From Tuctoria greenei (Eukaryota; Streptophyta; Magnoliopsida; Poales; Poaceae): a stretch of DNA of 64,000 nucleotides. The position numbers and the translations under genes are program-made. Each line of letters opens with the position of its first letter. The first letter of the stretch is position 1. The stretch lies in the NCBI GenBank assembly GCA_036927565.1, contig JAYESD010000005.1:87212301-87276300 (forward strand), in the 5' to 3' direction. Of the stretch, positions 1-11,609 are shown one piece after another. The notes under the pieces were generated by a model. It ran no database searches, was not told the DNA's origin, and saw only the letters and a list, made by a program, of their open reading frames with translations.

Positions 1-180
1 AGATGGATCCTTAGTGTTTTTCTATGCCAGTTTTGTGAATGAAATTCGATTACCTAATCCGGATTTTTAATTATACAAATGCTGGCAACTAACTATTGCT
101 CTTCAACCCATCGAAGAGGTTCATAGGAGTAACGTTTTTGGTAGGATCACAAGGAATCACTTGAAAAGAGAAGCCATGGA

Positions 181-720
181 GATGCCTCCACGATCCAGTC
201 CCGCCTATGAATACTAAGAGGAAGTGGATCCAGTGGGTGATGCACCCGGTTGGACCCAACCTCAAACGTATGATGCAGGAGGATTGTCATGGCATAAGTG
301 GGCTACCACAGGAGGGATATGGGACCCCTACAGTTCCAACTCAAGTTCTAGTAGCTTGCCTGCCCCACCTATGGGTACACATCGTTCCTTCTCGGCAAGA
401 GGTTCTCGTGACCTTTGCCAAAGAATGGCGGAACTGACTCAAAAGATGGGAGATATTGAATTGACGACATGAGACGTCCTCAACACCCTACAAGATTACA
501 TCCGAGATACCCAGAACTGACAACAACTAGTCGACGCACAGTTCAACAACATCAATGCCACGCTTCAACAACAACAGGCCGACCTCATGGCCTACTTCCA
601 TCATCAAGGGTTCAACCCTTGTCACAGAGGTTGACGAAGGAGAAGCATGGAGGAGCACCCCCACTTGAGGTATTTGTATCACACCCCATCTACATTCCAT
701 TATTCGATTTTTTACTCTTC
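181..720 (+). pseudogene. Degenerate retroelement ORF, C-terminal fragment
   Basis: One reading frame from about 224 gives a Pro/Ser-rich stretch (SSSSSLPAPPMGTH), then ELTQKMGDIELTT, a stop at 470-472, a second stop near 519, and then VDAQFNNINATLQQQQADLM ending at about 630. Low-complexity Ser/Pro, then a short coiled segment and a Q-rich end, resembles the C-terminus of the gag-like or ORF1 proteins of plant LTR retrotransposons (Athila-type ORF1 is my closest recollection). At least two in-frame stops and no N-terminal part in the window make it a relic. No pol domain follows, so the parent element is truncated or rearranged. The family assignment is an inference. Confidence 0.35.
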
Positions 721-2794
721 ACATGATTTGCATCTAAAAAATAATAATATAAGATAGGATAGTTTAAATAAAATAAATGATGTGCGGTAAGTTGAAATGA
801 TGAATCATTGCCCTGTTTTACTTTTCCTTAGTCCCTAGTATACAACTTAGTATTCTCCAATTATTGCCTTCAACGGCTTAGAATACTCTTGCCTTAAACT
901 TGGAAATTGTGTGTAGCATAAGATTAATCTAATTCTATGTTGTTGTGGTATATGATATAGTGATAACAGCTGCTGAAATCCTAGTTAAAAGTGAAACTTG
1001 TTTTTCTAGAGTATTTCTAAACTGGATCAAAATAAAGTCGCTCATTCAATAGAAATTCCTACGAAAGCCATATGTTGTTCAAATTTGATAAACCACACGC
1101 ATATGCTATTCGCTATCACATTGAGCCTAGTCAAACTAGTATATACATATGTGAGAATCTTTTCATACTTTTAAGATCAAGATTTCATGAGCACATGCTA
1201 AACTTCTACACTAGAATTTAGCAATATTCCATCATACCACTCCACCATCAAAAGATACTCTGTATTCTCCATGCAAAATACTCTCTTTAAAATTATTTGA
1301 AATTATGAGTAGAAAACATGGCTACAAGAAACGAAAAAGAAAATGCATTCTCATGTACAAGAGTGTTAATATGAATATGTTAGTGCTTGGTCCCAACATT
1401 GATTCAACGAACTTTAGGTTAGTCATTGCCTTAGGATGATATTTGTATTCCGACTCTTAAGATGTTTACTTAACATGTAAGCATGACACTTATATAGTTA
1501 AGTAGTATTGGATGTCTCGTAGACCCACGGATTGTAGGGGGTAGGCAGCAGGTGGTGATAGCCCTATTCGTCCTTCGTAATCCCCTATGTTCAGTTATGC
1601 CACAGGCTTGAGGCAGGTATCGTCCTGACGTTGTGAGGGGTATAACCGTTCCCCACATGTTGGACCACTAAGCCCTAGTATTCACCGTTAGCATATTCAT
1701 GTGTACTCTATTAGGCTATGTATATGAGTAGCTAGAGCACAGAAGGAGTAGCTCCATCTCGTACCTTAACCCTCACTAGGACAACCTTACCCTTAGAGTA
1801 GATAGCTTTGGTGTCTATCACACTAACCCTATTATCATCTTACCCCTATTTTGATAATTACTTAGTACCCTATACCTCGATTAAAAGAATAGTGCTTACT
1901 TTACTTCACCGCCTTCCTTTGGGATAAATACGATACCCTTGGGAACACTCTCGGGTGAAATGCTACAACGATATCTTCCGTGCGCTTACGAATCTTATCT
2001 CTCACCGGAAATGATATTTGATGTTAAGAAATACCAACAACGTGTTCTGCTCGCAATACTTCTAACACGTTTATGAGCCTGCAGAAGACATACAACAACA
2101 ATTCACCGATTATGAGCCTCAAGAGCGGGCCACATTGGCAGCACGTCAGGCAGTCACAATATAATATATCAATGTCCAAACTAACGCCCTATACAAGCTC
2201 ATACAGGTTGTCCACGAGGAATACACATCTCGAAGAATGTGATTGTGTTTCCACACCACACGACGGGGGACTCGAGTAAAGCACGAACTAGTAGTCACGA
2301 ACGAGAATTTTATCAACGCGACAGATACCACCTATTGCTTCTACCTCACAGAGGCACGCCGATGGCGAGCACTACATATGGCTCATTGCACATAAATTAT
2401 CCAAGAGTTGCATACTATCGCGTTTCCGATCACACAATGTGGCATCCACTCCTTTTCCATGAAGCACGATGGGGGACAAGCGTTTGCATATCCTCTCAGA
2501 ACCATGAAGAGGTTGAGATACTCATATTAACTCCCATGCCAAGCCACGATAGACAATCACATTCCACATATCATATGGTGAGCTTATCGAGATTGATCTA
2601 CTCTCGGTGGCGTACCTTACCTTTTACATGATGTAGGATAATCGTTACAACATATAATAAGAAATATGTTTGCTTTGCTACCTTAAGAAACTAGACCAAT
2701 AGCAGTCCTTATGTGGGCCTAGTATTGAATCCTCACTCATACTCAATTTTTTTTTTTTCAAAATACGTGTCGTTCCAAGTGTGTTATTCCCAAC
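721..2794. other. Gene-free AT-rich retroelement-derived sequence
   Basis: I see no intact gene. Around 2070-2640 on the plus strand one frame reads in stretches that look formerly coding (for example QQFTDYEPQERATLAARQAV), interrupted by several stops. It may belong to the same relic as the 5' fragment. The rest holds no motif I recognise. Confidence 0.4.
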
Positions 2795-2812
2795 GCAGCT
2801 CTGATACCAGTT
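2795..2812 (-). other. Primer-binding site, initiator tRNA-Met type
   Basis: The reverse complement of 2799-2810 reads TGGTATCAGAGC, the classic plant LTR-retrotransposon primer-binding site complementary to the 3' end of initiator tRNA-Met. On the minus strand it lies directly after a CCCCACA end, so a 5' LTR would start at 2813 and extend rightwards, with the element body to the left. The plus-strand coding relics on that side do not agree with this orientation, which suggests rearrangement. Confidence 0.6.
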
Positions 2813-5139
2813 TGTGGGGACCCCAATCCCGACATTTCAAGAATCACATTGGGTGGTGTCACGATGCGACACCCAACAGTACAACAAACAGAACACAAAT
2901 CCACAACACATTCACTATGCACGCAGATCTTCGCTATGCTGCTTCCTACCTTCCTATGCGGTCTCAATTAAGGCCCCCTTTGGCAGAGCTCCACGGAGCT
3001 GATTCTCAGGCAGAATCAGAGAAGCTGTGCCAAACACTGTTTTTCGGAAGAAGCGATTCTTGGCTTATTTTGTGAAGTGATTTTCTGAAATGAACTAGAA
3101 GCTGAAAAAAGTAGCTTCTCCTGATTCTGTGAAGTGATTCTCTATCCTGATTCTAAGAGTTTATTCTAGAGAATCATAGAGAATCGTTTTCAGTCACAGA
3201 ATCACTTCAACAGAGAATCAGAAGTGAATTCAGAGAATCAGCTTTGTGGAGCTGTGCCAAAGGGGGCCTAACTATTAAGTGAAACAGTGTCCATCTTCTC
3301 AATTGATTCCACTTCTACAAGTGCATGAATAGGAAAATATAATACTCGAGTAATATCATTAAACCTATATCTATAATATTAGCATAGCATTCCTAATCAC
3401 CATTTAGGTCCTCTACTATCCATAGACTTCTTAGATTTATTGCCATGCAAGTAGAGTGACAAGCAATCTAAGACGTAATGCACATATCAACTAGACATAG
3501 AAGTATCCATGGTAAGGAAAAACTTGTTAACCTAAATGCAAACCGGAGCTTTCCTTGTTGTTGAGCGAGAGGAAAGTCAAACTCCGGTGGAATAAAGTTA
3601 AAGGGCTCCGGCTGCTCCTCCAGAGTCCCTTCTATTTGATATTAACAAATAATGCATTTAGAGAATTATACATGATATGGAGTAGTGAACATTATGTAAG
3701 AGATGCTTAATCAAGTGATTAACACTGTTCTTGGGAGTTTTGCAGACAGTGCAACAGTTCATACAGGATTTAGGATGAAAAGGCTCACCTGGTTGCAAGG
3801 AGATATGGTCATGAGGGTATGAGGAAACTGCCTAGTAGGAAAATCACTCTAGGAAATTAACCAGGTTTACCATGTGAAACAATATGATAAACAGATAGAT
3901 GAGATCATGAGGGTGCTAGGAAAATTAGTTTCATAATTTTCTGATCATTCTACTGTTCAGAATGCATTTTTGAAGTTTGAATCATTTTTGTGGAATTTCT
4001 ACTGGGTATTTTCTGCTATTTTCAGCAAAGCTGAGACAACTCACATGATTTAACCAAGCTAATCAAGGTAAACAAGTATGAGGTCTTTCTGCAGAAACTA
4101 GGTGACGTGAAGGATTTTCTGGCCAAATTTGTCTATCATGGCATACAGTTTCTAGCATAATTCAGCAAAGGATTTGAAAGATTGAATTCAGCAGGCTGTT
4201 CAAGGGATTTTCATACCGTGGTTCTTAGTTTTCTGAAAAGTACTCACTGAGAGGGTTCTAACAAAATTGGTTTGAAAATTTTTTAATGTATCTACAGGGA
4301 GATATGTATTTTCATATTTGGAGGCTATTCTGAAATTTTCTTGCATATGAATTGATTTAGAGGCTGACATTGGGCCCCACTCAGATTTAAATCCCACCCA
4401 GCAGCTAGCCACATTGGGCCACAGACTTCACTCACGTGGCCACAAACGATCGGGTAGGCACAGAAGATCGCCAGCGGGGACCCTTCTTCAACCTCCAACC
4501 AATGCAGGACCCAACGGCCGGCAGCGAGCGTTCCCCTCACCGGACTTGCTCCTCCGGCCACGAGACAAGAGAAGAAATGCTCCACAGATCAAGGCACACA
4601 CACTGGACAATGTAATAGGGTACAACCTGACAGCAAGGAAAGTCCCCACGGTGAGAGGCGGCGGCAACAATAGCGGCCGAGGTGAACACCCACACCGAAC
4701 CCTAATTACTTGGGCCGAGCTGCTGAGAAGTATGAGTGGAGGTTGGGGACCGTGAATATGCAGCTGAATTGGCATGACATCGACCTGAACATGGGTTACA
4801 CCGTCGAGCTAGGGTTACAACTCGGCGGTGGTGAAATCTCCACTAAAATCTTAACCCGACCGCGGCTTTCCTTGGTAAAATCTTTGGAGGATGCACAATG
4901 GCATAAGAATTACAACCTCCCATTGAATCGAAGCAAGACCGAGCCTACAACTAGAATTTCTAACCATTCCCAACCCATTTTCTATCCCAAAGCACATGAA
5001 CTTGATGGCGCATGGGCAACCCGAGATAGAACATGGAAGAACAAGTTGCCAAACGTGGTCAAGGCATGGTGGCGAACCTTGTGGTGCGGCAAAGGAAGAG
5101 AGAAGTGGTTCAGGGCATCGGGAGAGTGTTGAGGTCACC
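2813..5139 (-). repeat. LTR-like sequence adjoining the primer-binding site
   Basis: The segment starts TGTGGGGACC immediately next to the iMet primer-binding site and has no convincing gene. It contains a Tourist-like MITE (2972-3268) and is cut by the MULE at 5140. Short ORFs at 4414-5132, including one of 140 codons, have no recognisable domain and run into the MULE border. Similar GC-rich, gene-free sequence resumes to the right of the MULE at 9915, so one long LTR of about 3 kb may have been split. The far end (an expected CA plus target duplication) was not identified. Confidence 0.4.
2972..3268. mobile_element. Tourist-like (PIF/Harbinger) MITE
   Basis: The ends are inverted repeats: GGCCCCCTTTGGCAGAGCTC on the left and its near-perfect complement ending GCCAAAGGGGGCC on the right, extending about 40 bp with few mismatches. 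The 3-bp TAA flanks both sides (2969-2971 and 3269-3271), the duplication type of Tourist elements. The 297-bp interior is non-coding and built from repeated GATTCT/AGAATCA words that can fold on themselves. It is inserted in the LTR-like sequence. Confidence 0.85.
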
Positions 5140-5475
5140 GGTACCGACTGCTGTGCAAGCAGCACCTACGTGCAAGCTCATGTTGCAAGCAACAGATTTG
5201 AGCCCTTGGATCACAATCCAACGGTGCCATCACTTTTTGCACATAAGTCCCCCCACCTCAGCCCACAAAATATGCAAAGGAGTCCCTGCGAGCCGAGCCG
5301 AGCCGATGGATCCGCTTCTGCCGCCGCTCTCGTCAAGTTTTCGGGGTCGTGAACTGCCGCCGCCCTCGTACGTGCTCTGCCCCGACGTGGCGACGCCCTG
5401 GTCGAGATCCCGCTCCGCTCTCGTGCAAGTATACGGCGGCAGTTCACACGGTCACGCGCACAGGGCCCCAGCCCG
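5140..5475 (+). repeat. Left terminal inverted repeat of the MULE
   Basis: Its complement is found at 9581-9914. The match is very close over the first 270 bp or so (for example CACCTACGTGCAAG, AGCCGAGCCGATGGATCC, GAGATCCCGCTCCGCTCTCG) and looser further in. It is GC-rich and contains no gene; the long ORF reading through it (5033-5773) is a compositional artefact apart from its last codons, which form the first exon. Confidence 0.85.
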
Positions 5476-5722
5476 AGTGGAATCCCGCCTTCACGATCGC
5501 TCTCGCCCACGGCTGTACGCTCGTCGACTCCCGACGATCGATCTCGCTCACGGGTGGATTTTTACGTATGCCTGTCGACTCCTGATCGATACCGTCCACC
5601 GTCGTTCATGCCCTTCTCCCATCCTTACTGGCGGCTCCGTTCCACGATCACCGTTCCGCGCTGTAACGACGTATCGATCTCGCTGGAGCCCTTCCACGAT
5701 TACTCCAGCCCTTCCACATGAC

Positions 5723-8391
5723 ATGCAGATGCAGGACAATCACCGACATCCTTCTACTCTGGACAGGTACTGAGTTGATTTTTTTCTAGATACCAATTAT
5801 TTGATTCTACAAATTTCGCACTTCAATCCTGTTTATGCAGGCCGCAAGTTACAGTAGAAGAAGTTTGTAATCATATACCTCTCACTAATGTCGAGCCACA
5901 TGAAATACTTGGTAACGATTCTGAGTGTGCCATGAATAATAGGTACAAACTATTTCGTCCAATATACTGTATTATATTTTTACAATTTCGTAATATATAA
6001 TGAACGCGATTGTATGTCATGTACAGACTTTTATTACAATCTTCTACTTGGGATGATTCAGAACATGACAATATTACTGATGGATTTAGAACACCAACGA
6101 AGAAAAAAAATGTTCTTCAAGTGAGTGTTTTATATATTTAAATTTTCATATTTTGTACAATTTGTTAATTTGATCATGGATAATCATTATTTATATTTAT
6201 AGGTGGGCATGACATTTGATGATGTTAAATCTGTTGAGAAATTTTACAAAGACTATGCACATGATATTGGTTTTTCTGTTCGTATCGGACAACAAAGACA
6301 TGATGAAAGAGAATTTGTTAAATGGAAACGGTACTTATGTGCAAGAGAAGGTTTCAGATCAGAAAAAGGTAATATATCCAAGGATTTGTCAAATTTGCGA
6401 TTTACTAGAGAGAGTAGATGTGGATGTGGCGCTTACATTTATGTGAAACGCACTATTGAAGGAAAGTATGAGATTTCAAAATTTTATGAGGAACATAACC
6501 ATGATCTTGTTACACCTAGTAAGGTTCATCTACTTAGATCCAAGCGACATGTCAGTGAGAAGGCTAAAACAACCCTTTTTAATTGTCACAAAGCAAGCAT
6601 CGGAACATCACAAGCATATAGGCTGCTACATGTGGGTGTTGGGGGTTTTGAGTATGTAGATTGCACAAAAAAGGATCTACAAAATTTCTATACTGATTTC
6701 CAGAAGAAAATAAAAAATGCGGATGCTCAAATGTTTATTGACCAATTTGATACACTTAAGGAGTTGGATGCAAAATTTTTCTTTGAATATGAAGTGAATG
6801 ATGGTCGTTTGGTTCGTGTTTTTTGGGCAGCTGCAACTAGTAGGAAGAACTACGTTCATTTCAGTGATGTGGTTAGTTTTGATTCCACTTATAGCACTAA
6901 CCAATATGATATGAAATTTACACCTTTCACTGGAGTGGATCATCATATGTGTTCTATATTTTTTGGTGCTGGTTTTTTAGTTGATGAGAAGATTGAAAGC
7001 TACATTTGGTTATTTGAAACATTTTTATGAGGTATGAGAGGGAAGGCTCCCAATCTAATTGTGACTGATGAGGATGCCAGTATGAGGGATGCCATTGCTA
7101 CAGTTTTACCAAACACCATGCATAGGTTGTGTATGTGGCATATAATGAAGAAATTGCCTGAGAAAATTGGTCCAACTTTATCACAGGATGATCAGTTCTG
7201 GAAAACAGTGAACTCATGTGTATGGGGTTCAGAAACAATAGATGAATTTGAAAATAAATGGCATGACATGATAACAACTTATAATTTTGGGGACAATGAA
7301 TGGTTACACAACAGAATGAAATTCGCCAGTCATGGATACCGGCATATTTTACTCACATTTGGCTTGGAGGTATTCTTGGGACAACATCAAGGTCAGAGAG
7401 TGCAAATTCTTTTTTTAATCGATTTATAGGTCGCAAACTTGCATTTGTAGAGTTTTGGCTATGGTTTGACACTGCATTGAAATGCCAACGACATGAATAA
7501 CTCATACATGATAACACCTCTATGCATACGAATCCTAGCTTATTTACTTCATGGGAAATAGAAGAACATGGTGTCACTGTTTTTACACATGAAGTATTCA
7601 GAAAGTTTCAAGAAGAAGTGTTAGCTGCAAGGGGATATTGTGATGTCTAGAGCACAATTGAAATGGAGGACAGAAAGATTGTTACCATCACTGACAATCA
7701 TAACATAGTGAGAGAGGTGATTTGTTTCACTATAGATCACATATATAAGTGCTCGTGCATACTTTTTGTGTCAAAAGGAATACCATGTCGTCATATTATA
7801 CGAATACTCAGAGGTGCAAGATTGAATAAATTACCAACGCACTACATCACAGATAGATGGACAAAATACTGTAAAAGGTAATATGCATACTGTTATTTTA
7901 TTTTAACAGCATATCTTACAAGTATTATTTGTTATGTCATATCATGTTAACATTATGTTTTTTAATGTTGTAGGTATGATAATTTGTTAGTGCAAAACGC
8001 ATCAACCTCTATGGATGGTTCTATTAAAAGGAAGATGTCATGTGTGCATAATATATTCGAAGGTATTTGTCAAATGGCCAAGACATCTGAAGAAGGCATG
8101 GACCTTTTATTACAAAATTTGGAATCATTGTCCTTGTTATTTCAACCAGTGTCTCGCACTAGACAAGAAGAACAAGAAGACTTTATTGGTTGCACCATTC
8201 CAAACGAAGTGCAAATATTACCACCTAATGATGTTCGTTCAAAAGGAAGGTGCAAAAGAATTTTAGGACATGCAGACAAAGGCAAGAAAAGAAAGAATAA
8301 AGAATCAGGACTTCGCAAATGCAAGACATGCAATAATGTTGGACACGATAGTCGTAAGTGCCCGGAAAAAGATAGTGTAAGGGAAATATGA
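5723..8391 (+). pseudogene. FAR1/mudrA-type MULE transposase, broken
   Basis: Five exons join in frame with GT-AG introns: 5723-5766, 5841-5942, 6027-6120, 6203-7877 and 7974-8391. I chose the ATG at 5723 because it is the last upstream in-frame ATG outside the inverted repeat. Domains in order: a FAR1-type zinc-binding domain (exon 4, FYKDYAHDIGFSVR through CGCGAYIYVKR to EEHNHDL), a MULE DDE domain (FDSTY near 6880, IVTDEDASM near 7065, RSES near 7395, all three acidic residues kept), a SWIM finger (CSCILF...CRHII, 7750-7800) and a C-terminal CCHC knuckle (CKTCNNVGHDSRKC). Lesions: in-frame TGA at 7028-7030, a frameshift near 7316, TAA at 7498-7500 and TAG at 7648-7650. Known role of the family: DNA binding to the terminal repeats and cut-and-paste transposition in the nucleus. 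A domesticated FAR1 gene is less likely because it sits between inverted repeats. Confidence 0.85.
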
Positions 8392-9580
8392 TGTCATGCC
8401 ATGATGTTTAATATACTCAGTTTCTATACAGCTTCATGATTTGCAAGGATCTACTGAACCATGTAAAAGAACAAATTTCGTTTCAGCTATTAAAATACTG
8501 CTTTGATTTTTATCTTTACTGTTGAATGCATTCTTAAGTGCTCACTGCTTATCCTATGAAACAACAAAGTATATTTTTATGATGTGTATTTCTAGTTGCC
8601 GTAGGTGTTAATGAATTCATTCTGACATTTTTCATCTCAGGCTGCCGATCAGCCGTTTAACAGACGTATTTTCATAAAAAATGCGAAGAAGCAAGTATTT
8701 AAAATTTTCTTGACACTGGAAGCACATAACTCCAAACAAACAAAAAAACTCCCATAAAGTGCTTTGTACGCCAGTATACAATCAATCATGACTACATACA
8801 TAACAATTGGTTACATAAGAATTTCACAGATTTTACAGTCACTGTTGCTAACTGGAATTTTCCTTGCACCGCAACGTTGCATCTGCTACATCCTCAATGT
8901 CCTTCTATCAACACTTGCTGATCACCATTAAAAACTGACCATGATCCGACTAATTTAGTGTGAGATCACATTGGAATATGTTGTTGTCTGATGCAATGGA
9001 TGGATAGATTCTCTCCCACCAGCGAATTACTTTCGAAAAACTCAATGATGTCCAGGTCCAGGATTCAAAGCTCGTGTCAAAATGATTTACCTGCACAGAT
9101 TTTATTCAGTTTAGGCATGTCACTTTCATCTGACATCCGCAATTCCCATTTAGATTCCTCATTTCTATTCTCAGTTTGGACAGAAACCAAACCGAGTGGG
9201 AGCGTGAGTCTACAGCGACGATGGTGCTGACTGTCCGTGGATCCATTGGGTCCAGCTTCCGTCGTCTCCGTCTGCGTATCATTACGCCGTTGCTAATGAC
9301 CTGCGAAGACACCATCGAAGTATAATCTTAGTTGAGAACAATGAAAAAATCTCAGCCTTGAAACTCAATCGGGCAAAAACGCGAACACCTTGTGGACGAC
9401 GGCCACCGCAATTGTGCATCGCTCCTGGGCCTCGTCGCCGAGGACCGGGGTTCTTCTAAGGTCCGGAGCCGCGTCGACCGCACGCGGGAGGCATGCTGCG
9501 CCGCCGTAATCATCAGCGGGGCCGGCGGCAGGTCACGCGGACGAAAACTCGACGGGGGCAGGCGAAATCGATCAGGGCGC
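8392..9580. other. 3' non-coding part of the MULE
   Basis: This AT-rich sequence between the transposase stop and the right inverted repeat should include the 3' UTR. No second gene equivalent to maize mudrB is visible. Confidence 0.5.
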
Positions 9581-9914
9581 GGGACCCTGTGCGCGCGACC
9601 GCGCGTGAACTGCCGGGAGGCATGCTGGGACCCAACGAGAGCGGAGCGGGATCTCGACCGGGCGTCGCCGCGGCGGGGCAGAGCACGTACGAGGGCGGCA
9701 ATAGTTCATGACCGAAAACTTGACGATAGCGGCGGCAGGAGCGGGATCCATCGGCTCGGCTTGGCTCGTAGGGACTCCTTTGCATATTTTGTGGGCTGAG
9801 GTGGGGGGACTTATGTGCAAAAAGTGATGGCACCGTTGGATTGTGATCCAAGGGCTCAAATCTGTTGCTTGCACGCTTGCACGTAGGTGCTGCTTGCACA
9901 GCAGTCGGAGCCGT
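9581..9914 (-). repeat. Right terminal inverted repeat of the MULE
   Basis: It is the inverted counterpart of 5140-5475 and ends CAGCAGTCGGAGCC. The two arms differ by small indels and scattered substitutions, consistent with an element that has aged in place. Confidence 0.85.
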
Positions 9915-10689
9915 TTCAAGAACGTCCGACGGAAAATCTGCAAAACACTCTGTGATTAGCCGCCAAGTCGAGATGTTTGCTTGAGCAAAAGACTGAGGAG
10001 AGGCTTGGGATGATTTTTGCTGTTGGGATCATGCTCAAACGACGAGGGAATCGCTCGGCACGGTGATGAGCAGAGAGGGGCGGTGAGTGAGCTCGATGGG
10101 CGTCGAACAGAGAGGCAAGCTGCTGCAAGACTTCACCGTGAGGATAAGAGCGAGTGTAGTAGACCTATAGTTCGACTTGAATGCTTCTGCTGCTGTAAAA
10201 ATCGGTCGAGGCGGCAAGCAGCTGCTGGCAGCAGCGGCTGTGCACCCTTGGCGCAAGCAGAGAGGAAGGAAAATCACCTGGGTACGTGTGTGGGACCCTT
10301 GATGGGTGAGACCCACATGTCATACCTCTCCCTCGCAGAAACTTGAAAAATCAATTTGAAAATGGAAAATAACTCCAAAAATGACAAAACTTGGTAGTCC
10401 CACTAATTTGGACATGAGTGATCCAATGGTTCCATCAGAATTCATGTTCGAACAAAAAAAATATCTGAATTCCATGAACAGTAGCCTATTTGATTTATTT
10501 TGCACTAATTCAAATATGGAATTTGCATCTTTTTCCCATATCTTCGATTTGCAATCTTTTTCCCTGTGCTTGGCGCTTTAATTTATTCTTAATTAACTCT
10601 ATGCCCATGTGAAGTTGATCAATTTGCCTCATGTGAATTTTAAAAGGTAGAGTAAAATAGGAAACCCGTCAAGGGAAGAAAGGTTGTGT
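9915..10689. other. Gene-free sequence right of the MULE
   Basis: No intact gene is seen. Short overlapping ORFs on both strands (10017-10346 and 10035-10316) lack recognisable domains. It may be the other half of the LTR-like sequence at 2813-5139, but I could not find the LTR end. Confidence 0.35.
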
Positions 10690-11609
10690 AATGTCCGTGG
10701 ATGAAACTGGTTTTCTGTACCTCACTTCATCTAGAAAAATGGTGTACCTAAGACACCGGCGATTGTTGAAAAATAAACCCAAGTATCGGAAGATGAAAAA
10801 TAATTTAATAACAAAACCGAAAAAGGTATTGCACCACCTTATAGTGGAAAACTCATATTCGAAATAGACAAGAACATTCAAGTTGTTTTCGGTAAGGGCC
10901 AAAAAAATTAAGGAAAAGAGAAACAAAAACTGCGACTTTGGCTGATACAACTGACACAACTTTCAATAAACAATTTTTTTTCAAATATCATCTATACTGG
11001 AGGGACATGGAAATTTGCCATAGTGTTGATTTGATGCATGTTACAAAGAATGTATTTGACAGCATCATTAGAACCTTGTTGTACATGCTGAGGAAGACAA
11101 ATGACATATTAAAATCACGTATGGACCTAGAAAATCTTGACAGCAGACCCGAGCTTCACCCGATAGAAAAAGGCAACTAGAAGCATTAACTTCTACCAGC
11201 TAGCTACAACTTGACACTACACTAGAAAAAAGCAAGTTGTGAATGCTTGCATAGGGTCAGAGTGCCCACGGGCTTCACATCCAATATCAGCAAACTAGTC
11301 TCGATGAAAGACTTGTCTCTATTTGGCTATAATTCTCACGATTGTCCTATGATGATGAAAGCATTCCTCAACATTGCAATAAGGGTCATCAAACCAGTGC
11401 ATATAATAGTTGTCATCACACGTTTGTGTTACTTCTTCAATGCAGTATCGCAAAAAGTGATAGCCTATAAAGACTTAGACTATCTAAAAACGTACATCAT
11501 CGAGACTATGTGCATGCTTGAGATGTGTTTCCCACCATCCCTTTTTGATATGCAAGTACACCTAATTATACATATAGTGGGTCAGATAAATGCATTAGGG
11601 AAACAATAT
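10690..11609 (+). pseudogene. CACTA (En/Spm) TNP2 transposase fragment
   Basis: Pieces of a TNP2 (Transposase_21) protein read along the plus strand in shifting frames. From about 10730 KMVYLRHRRLL matches the family's conserved 'VYxGHRRFL' region. From 10960 FFKYHLYWRDMEICHSVDLM followed by HVTKNVFDSI is the core 'FFxLPYWxDLxxRHxxDVMHxxKNV' signature. From 11247 VPTGFTSNISKLVSMKDLSL through CYFFNAV to FPPSLFDMQVHLIIH is the start of the DUF4218 region. Frames change and stops occur at 11178-11180 and elsewhere, so it is non-functional. It ends abruptly at 11609 where a TGTCACACC LTR-like sequence begins. Its N-terminal half is missing here, but a complementary N-terminal piece lies on the minus strand at 27324-28668. 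Confidence 0.75.

Larger units (their letters stand above)
5140..9914 (+). mobile_element. Mutator-like element (MULE) with FAR1-type transposase
   Basis: A 4.8-kb element bounded by long inverted repeats (about 5140-5475 and 9581-9914) enclosing one plus-strand transposase gene with introns. The outermost matching bases are GGTACCGACTGCTGTGCAAG on the left and GGCTCCGACTGCTGTGCAAG on the complement of the right end. No 9-bp target duplication is visible (left flank GAGGTCACC, right flank GTTTCAAGA), so one border may have been rearranged or the ends may be slightly misplaced. Long inverted repeats plus a transposase with FAR1, MULE and SWIM domains is the layout of MuDR/Jittery-class elements. 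The broken transposase means it cannot mobilise itself. Confidence 0.85.

Noticed and set aside
4710..5132. 140-codon ORF ending at the MULE border
   Set aside because: No recognisable domain, overlapping ORFs on the other strand, and placement in LTR-like sequence.
5033..5773. 246-codon plus-strand ORF
   Set aside because: It crosses the GC-rich inverted repeat of the MULE, where all frames are open. Only its last codons are used, as the first transposase exon.
9392..9943. Overlapping ORFs of more than 120 codons on both strands
   Set aside because: Same reason: GC-rich terminal inverted repeat, mirror images of the left-end ORFs.
11212..11232. CACTACACTAGAAAAAAGC looks like a CACTA transposon terminus
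   Set aside because: It lies inside the TNP2 fossil and aligns with coding sequence (a TLSxKEKK-like region of the protein). No partner terminus or target duplication was found.
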